Source of the DNA: Anaerolineales bacterium
GTDB taxonomy: Bacteria; Chloroflexota; Anaerolineae; Anaerolineales; Villigracilaceae
Length of the DNA: 8,114 nucleotides
NCBI GenBank assembly: GCA_025966435.1
Contig: JAICRQ010000140.1
Coordinates: 1 to 8,114 of the forward strand
Reading direction: 5' to 3'
Shown: piece after piece, positions 4,956 through 8,114 of the stretch
Layout of the letters: each line of letters begins with the position of its first letter
Position numbering within the stretch: the first letter of the stretch is position 1
The notes under the pieces: model-generated
Seen by the model: only the letters and a program-made list of their open reading frames with translations
What the model was told of the DNA's origin: nothing
The model's database searches: none
Program-made: the position numbers and the translations under genes

Positions 4956-7517
4956 ATGATCCCTCTTCACATCCGCATTTCAGGCTTTCTTTCCTATCAC
5001 GATACGGTTGAGCTTGATTTCACATCCTTCGACATCGCCTGTATTTCGGGGCATAACGGCGCTGGCAAATCTTCCCTGCTGGATGCGATCACGTGGAGTC
5101 TGTTCGGGGAAGCGCGCGGCCGCAGCAGTGATGTGATCCACCTGCGGCAGGATGTAAAAGCCGCCGAGGTGATGCTCACCTTTCAACAGGAGGACAATAC
5201 ATATCGCGTGCAGCGCACCCTGCCGCGCAATAAGAATACAATTCTGGAATTCCAGGTGCGCACCCAGACCGGATGGAAGCCCCTTAGCGAAAAAACCACG
5301 CGCGAGACTCAGGCGCGCATCGAACAGACCCTGCGGCTTGACTTTGATACCTTCGTCCATGCTTCGTTTTTCTTACAGGGCAAAGCCGATCAGTTCACAC
5401 AGCAGAATGCCACCCGCCGTAAGGAAGTGTTGAGCAACATCCTCGGTCTGGAAATGTGGGAAGAATACAAAAACAGGACCGCCGAAAAACGGAAATCCCT
5501 CGAACGGGAAGTAGATGAAATCGACGGGCGTATCCGCGAGATCGATGCGGAGCTTGCGGAAGAGGATCTACGCAAGGCGCGTCTGGCGGAGCTTGAATCG
5601 AGTCTCAAACAACTAATGACTCAGCGCACCTCTCAGGAAATTGTGCTGGAGAATATCAAGCGCAACGCCGCCCTGATCGGTGAACAGCGGAAGATGACCC
5701 TCATGCTGTCCGAACGGCTCGAACGGGAGCGTTCGGCGCGCGCGGGGCTGGAGGAGCGTCTCGGCGCTAAACAAGCGGAACGCGATTCGTACGCCGACCT
5801 CGTTCATCGCTCCAGGGAGGTCGAGTCTACATACAAAGCCTGGCAAAAATCCCGCAAAGAGTTAGAAGAGTGGGAAAGTATCGCCTCCCAGTTCCGCGAG
5901 TTTGAAAAGGACCGCGCCCCCCTGGTGGAAGTCATCGCTGCAGAGAAGGCAAAGCTTGAAGAAGAACAGCGATCCCTGTTGCTCGAAGAAGACACGATTG
6001 GCGAGCAAAAGGCAACGATAGAAGATTTACAGAAAGAAATCGAACAGGCTGAGGGTTCGTTGAGGGATGCCGAAGCCAAAGTGGTACAACGGCTTCAGTT
6101 GGAGAGCGAAAGAAACGCTGCCCGCGAACGCCAGGCGGAATTGAAAGCAGAAAATGAAGCGCTCAAAGCGGATATGAACGAGCTCAAAGAGCGTATCAAC
6201 TCCCTCAAAGCTGCCGAGGGCGCCACCTGTCCATTGTGCGGGCAGGAACTGAGCGCCGAACATCGCGAAGTAACGTTGGTTCAACTCGAAAGCGAGGGCA
6301 AGCAGGAAGGCGACCGCTTCCGCGCCAATCAAGCCGAAGCCTCAGACCTTACCAAGCAAATCACGAATTACGAATCGCAAATTGCCCAGCTTGGCTCCGC
6401 TGAAAATGAACGCGTCCAATATGCCAGCGAGGTTTCCCTTCTCACGGAACGAATGGAAACGCTGCAACGGTTTGCAAGGGAGTGGGAAACGACCGGTAAG
6501 AAGCGCCTCAAGGAAGTGCAAAAGATTCTGGAGGCTGGCAAGTATGCGGTGGATGAGCAAAAACGGCTGGCAAAACTGGACAAACAACTGGAAAAGCTCG
6601 GTTACGATGTCGCCGCTCACGACCGCGCACGGGAAGCAGAACTGGATCTCCGCGCTGTTGAGGAAGAGTATGCGAATTTGAAATCTGCAAAGGAAGTCAG
6701 CAAGCAGATTGAAAGTGAAATCGCCAACTTAAGAGCCGAGATCAAGAATCGCCAGGCAGAGATCGAGACGCTGCAGGCGGATTACGAAACCGCGCAAGCC
6801 AACCTGGATGCCGCACAGGCAGGCGCGCCCAATCTCGAGGAAGCCGAACGCAGGTTGTTCCTGCTGCGCGAAGAGGAAAACAAAAGGCGCAGTGAACTCG
6901 GAGGCGCACAGCAGAGAGTGGATATCCTGGAAACCCAACGTTCGCGCAGAGCGGCGTTCGAAAAGGAATGCGAGGAGCTGCAGCGGCAAATAGGGCGATA
7001 CCGGACGCTGGAACGTGCCTTCGGCAAGGATGGAGTTCCGGCTCTGCTGATCGAACAGGCGCTGCCGCAGATCGAGGACAAGGCAAATGAGCTGTTGGAC
7101 CGTTTGTCGGATGGGCAGATGTCGATCCGCTTTGCGACACAAACCGAATATAAAGACAAGCGCCGCGATGACTTAAGAGAAACTCTCGATATTCAAATCA
7201 GCGATTCGGCAGGGATACGCAATTATGAGATGTACTCGGGCGGCGAAGCCTTCCGCGTCAACTTCGCGATCCGGCTGGCGCTTTCCAAGATTCTTGCGCA
7301 GCGCAAAGGCGCGCGCCTGCAAACGCTGGTCGTTGACGAAGGCTTCGGCTCGCAGGATACACAGGGGCGCCAGCGTTTGATCGAAGCCATCAATCTGGTG
7401 AAACACGATTTCGCCAAGATCCTGGTCATCACCCACATCGACGAACTTAAGGACGCCTTCCCCACGCGCATCGAAGTCGAAAAGACCGAACGCGGCTCGA
7501 CTCTTCATGTAACCTAA
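4956..7517 (+). CDS. sbcC: SbcC/Rad50-type SMC-like ATPase (DNA double-strand break processing)
   Basis: An 853-residue SMC-like protein, close in length to the short Rad50 of Thermotoga and archaea and shorter than the E. coli or Bacillus SbcC (over 1000). Order of parts: N-terminal ATPase half with Walker A GHNGAGKS (32-39) and Q-loop Gln141 in FLQGKAD; a first coiled coil (about 165-415); the zinc hook CPLC (Cys425, Cys428) almost exactly at the midpoint; a second coiled coil (about 440-690); and the C-terminal ATPase half with signature SGGE (761-764), Walker B VVDE (Asp794, Glu795), D-loop GFGSQD (796-801) and H-loop His827. All motifs needed for ATP binding, dimerisation and hydrolysis are present. 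In known systems the protein works with the nuclease SbcD/Mre11 at DNA ends and hairpins; no such gene adjoins it here. No Shine-Dalgarno precedes the ATG; a -10-like box is 7 bases upstream. A glycosyltransferase gene follows after 11 bases. Confidence 0.93.
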   Translation: MIPLHIRISGFLSYHDTVELDFTSFDIACISGHNGAGKSSLLDAITWSLFGEARGRSSDVIHLRQDVKAAEVMLTFQQEDNTYRVQRTLPRNKNTILEFQVRTQTGWKPLSEKTTRETQARIEQTLRLDFDTFVHASFFLQGKADQFTQQNATRRKEVLSNILGLEMWEEYKNRTAEKRKSLEREVDEIDGRIREIDAELAEEDLRKARLAELESSLKQLMTQRTSQEIVLENIKRNAALIGEQRKMTLMLSERLERERSARAGLEERLGAKQAERDSYADLVHRSREVESTYKAWQKSRKELEEWESIASQFREFEKDRAPLVEVIAAEKAKLEEEQRSLLLEEDTIGEQKATIEDLQKEIEQAEGSLRDAEAKVVQRLQLESERNAARERQAELKAENEALKADMNELKERINSLKAAEGATCPLCGQELSAEHREVTLVQLESEGKQEGDRFRANQAEASDLTKQITNYESQIAQLGSAENERVQYASEVSLLTERMETLQRFAREWETTGKKRLKEVQKILEAGKYAVDEQKRLAKLDKQLEKLGYDVAAHDRAREAELDLRAVEEEYANLKSAKEVSKQIESEIANLRAEIKNRQAEIETLQADYETAQANLDAAQAGAPNLEEAERRLFLLREEENKRRSELGGAQQRVDILETQRSRRAAFEKECEELQRQIGRYRTLERAFGKDGVPALLIEQALPQIEDKANELLDRLSDGQMSIRFATQTEYKDKRRDDLRETLDIQISDSAGIRNYEMYSGGEAFRVNFAIRLALSKILAQRKGARLQTLVVDEGFGSQDTQGRQRLIEAINLVKHDFAKILVITHIDELKDAFPTRIEVEKTERGSTLHVT

Positions 7518-7528
7518 CGCCCTGGTGT

Positions 7529-8114
7529 ATGATCTATTTCTATATATCGACGGTGATTTTTATCGGCGGGATATTCATCGTTTACTGGCTTCACAATCAA
7601 TATCATCTGGCTATCGTCGTTACGCCCGCGCCTCCACCAATGGACCCGCCGCTTATCTCTGTCTGTGTCCCTGCACGCAATGAGGAACGAAACATCCGCG
7701 CCTGTGTCGAGTCAATTCTTGCGCAGGATTACCTAAATGTAGAAGTCATCGTTTTGGATGATCGTTCTACGGACGCGACGCCGCGGATCCTTCAGCAGCT
7801 TTCCACGCAAAACAATAGGCTGAAGATCATTCACGGAGCGGACTTGCCAGAAGGCTGGGCAGGTAAGCCTCATGCGCTATTCCAGGCGTCTGCCACTGCA
7901 CACGGGGAATGGCTTTGTTTTGTCGATGCGGATACTTTTCTTTCACCAAATGCTCTTTCCGCCTGTTACACAAAAGCTATTGAGACCAGAGCAGACATGT
8001 TCACGATCATGACCTTCCAGATCCTCGGCACGTTCTGGGAAAAGGTCGTGATGCCGATTGTGATGACTGCCCTATCGGTTGGCTTCTCACCACGCAAGGT
8101 CAATGATCCCAGCA
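7529..8114 (+). CDS. Family 2 glycosyltransferase, HpnB/CrtQ-like, N-terminal part only
   Basis: The frame is open to the right window edge; 195 residues are visible. An N-terminal hydrophobic segment (about 1-20) likely anchors it in the membrane. The GT-A domain starts at SVCVPARNEERN (44-55), has the nucleotide-binding DDRSTD (77-82), the segment LPEGWAGKPHAL (106-117), and the metal-binding DAD (Asp133, Asp135) in FVDADT. The GWxGK segment is typical of the subgroup that includes hopanoid-associated HpnB and the carotenoid glycosyltransferase CrtQ, so a lipid acceptor is a fair guess, but that subgroup is broad and poorly characterised. ATG 7529 is the only sensible start; no clear Shine-Dalgarno is present. 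The 11-base gap to sbcC suggests co-transcription, although no functional link is evident. The C-terminal part, expected to include further membrane segments, is outside the window. Confidence 0.85.
   Translation, partial: MIYFYISTVIFIGGIFIVYWLHNQYHLAIVVTPAPPPMDPPLISVCVPARNEERNIRACVESILAQDYLNVEVIVLDDRSTDATPRILQQLSTQNNRLKIIHGADLPEGWAGKPHALFQASATAHGEWLCFVDADTFLSPNALSACYTKAIETRADMFTIMTFQILGTFWEKVVMPIVMTALSVGFSPRKVNDPS

Noticed and set aside
6228..6239. CxxC in the middle of the large plus-strand protein, first considered a zinc-finger domain or fusion point
   Set aside because: Its central position between two long coiled coils is that of the Rad50 zinc hook.
7518..7528. Possible terminator between sbcC and the glycosyltransferase
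   Set aside because: Only 11 bases, with no inverted repeat or T-run.

Overview
The window looks like a chromosomal stretch from a Gram-positive-like or monoderm bacterium, most likely a member of the Chloroflexota class Anaerolineae. That assignment rests on the style of the proteins: a lipoprotein solute-binding protein with a Thr/Pro linker, a membrane-anchored Thr/Pro stalk protein, a short Rad50-type SbcC, moderately GC-rich coding sequence, and a mix of Shine-Dalgarno and non-Shine-Dalgarno starts. It is an inference and not a database result. I saw no mobile element, CRISPR array, rRNA or tRNA.

Layout: the left 4.9 kb holds six genes on the minus strand, tightly packed (gaps of 0 to about 53 bases, one overlap). 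In order of transcription they are: a small membrane-anchored Thr/Pro/Ser-rich stalk protein (4891-4454), a divergent M42 metallopeptidase (4453-3392), a second M42 peptidase (3359-2310), a cytoplasmic S51/cyanophycinase-like Ser hydrolase (2256-1546), a third M42 peptidase (1514-513), and the N-terminal part of a lipoprotein ABC-type solute-binding protein that runs off the left edge (513 to <1). All three M42 proteins keep the complete set of metal ligands and catalytic residues. The group reads as one operon for intracellular peptide breakdown, with a possible uptake component at its end.

The right part is transcribed the other way from a 64-base divergent intergenic region: an 853-residue SbcC/Rad50-type ATPase (4956-7517), with no sbcD/mre11 next to it, followed after 11 bases by a membrane-associated family 2 glycosyltransferase of the HpnB/CrtQ-like type that runs off the right edge (7529 to >8114).

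Regulatory signals of note: the divergent region carries a perfect 10-base palindrome that contains TATAAT on both strands, plus a TACAAT box, and both flanking ATG codons lie only 7 to 9 bases from a -10-like box, suggesting leaderless or nearly leaderless messages. The S51 gene has a possible 12-bp start-codon hairpin that hides both the ribosome binding site and the AUG. Intergenic stretches inside the operon are all under 60 bases; no intrinsic terminator was seen anywhere in the window.
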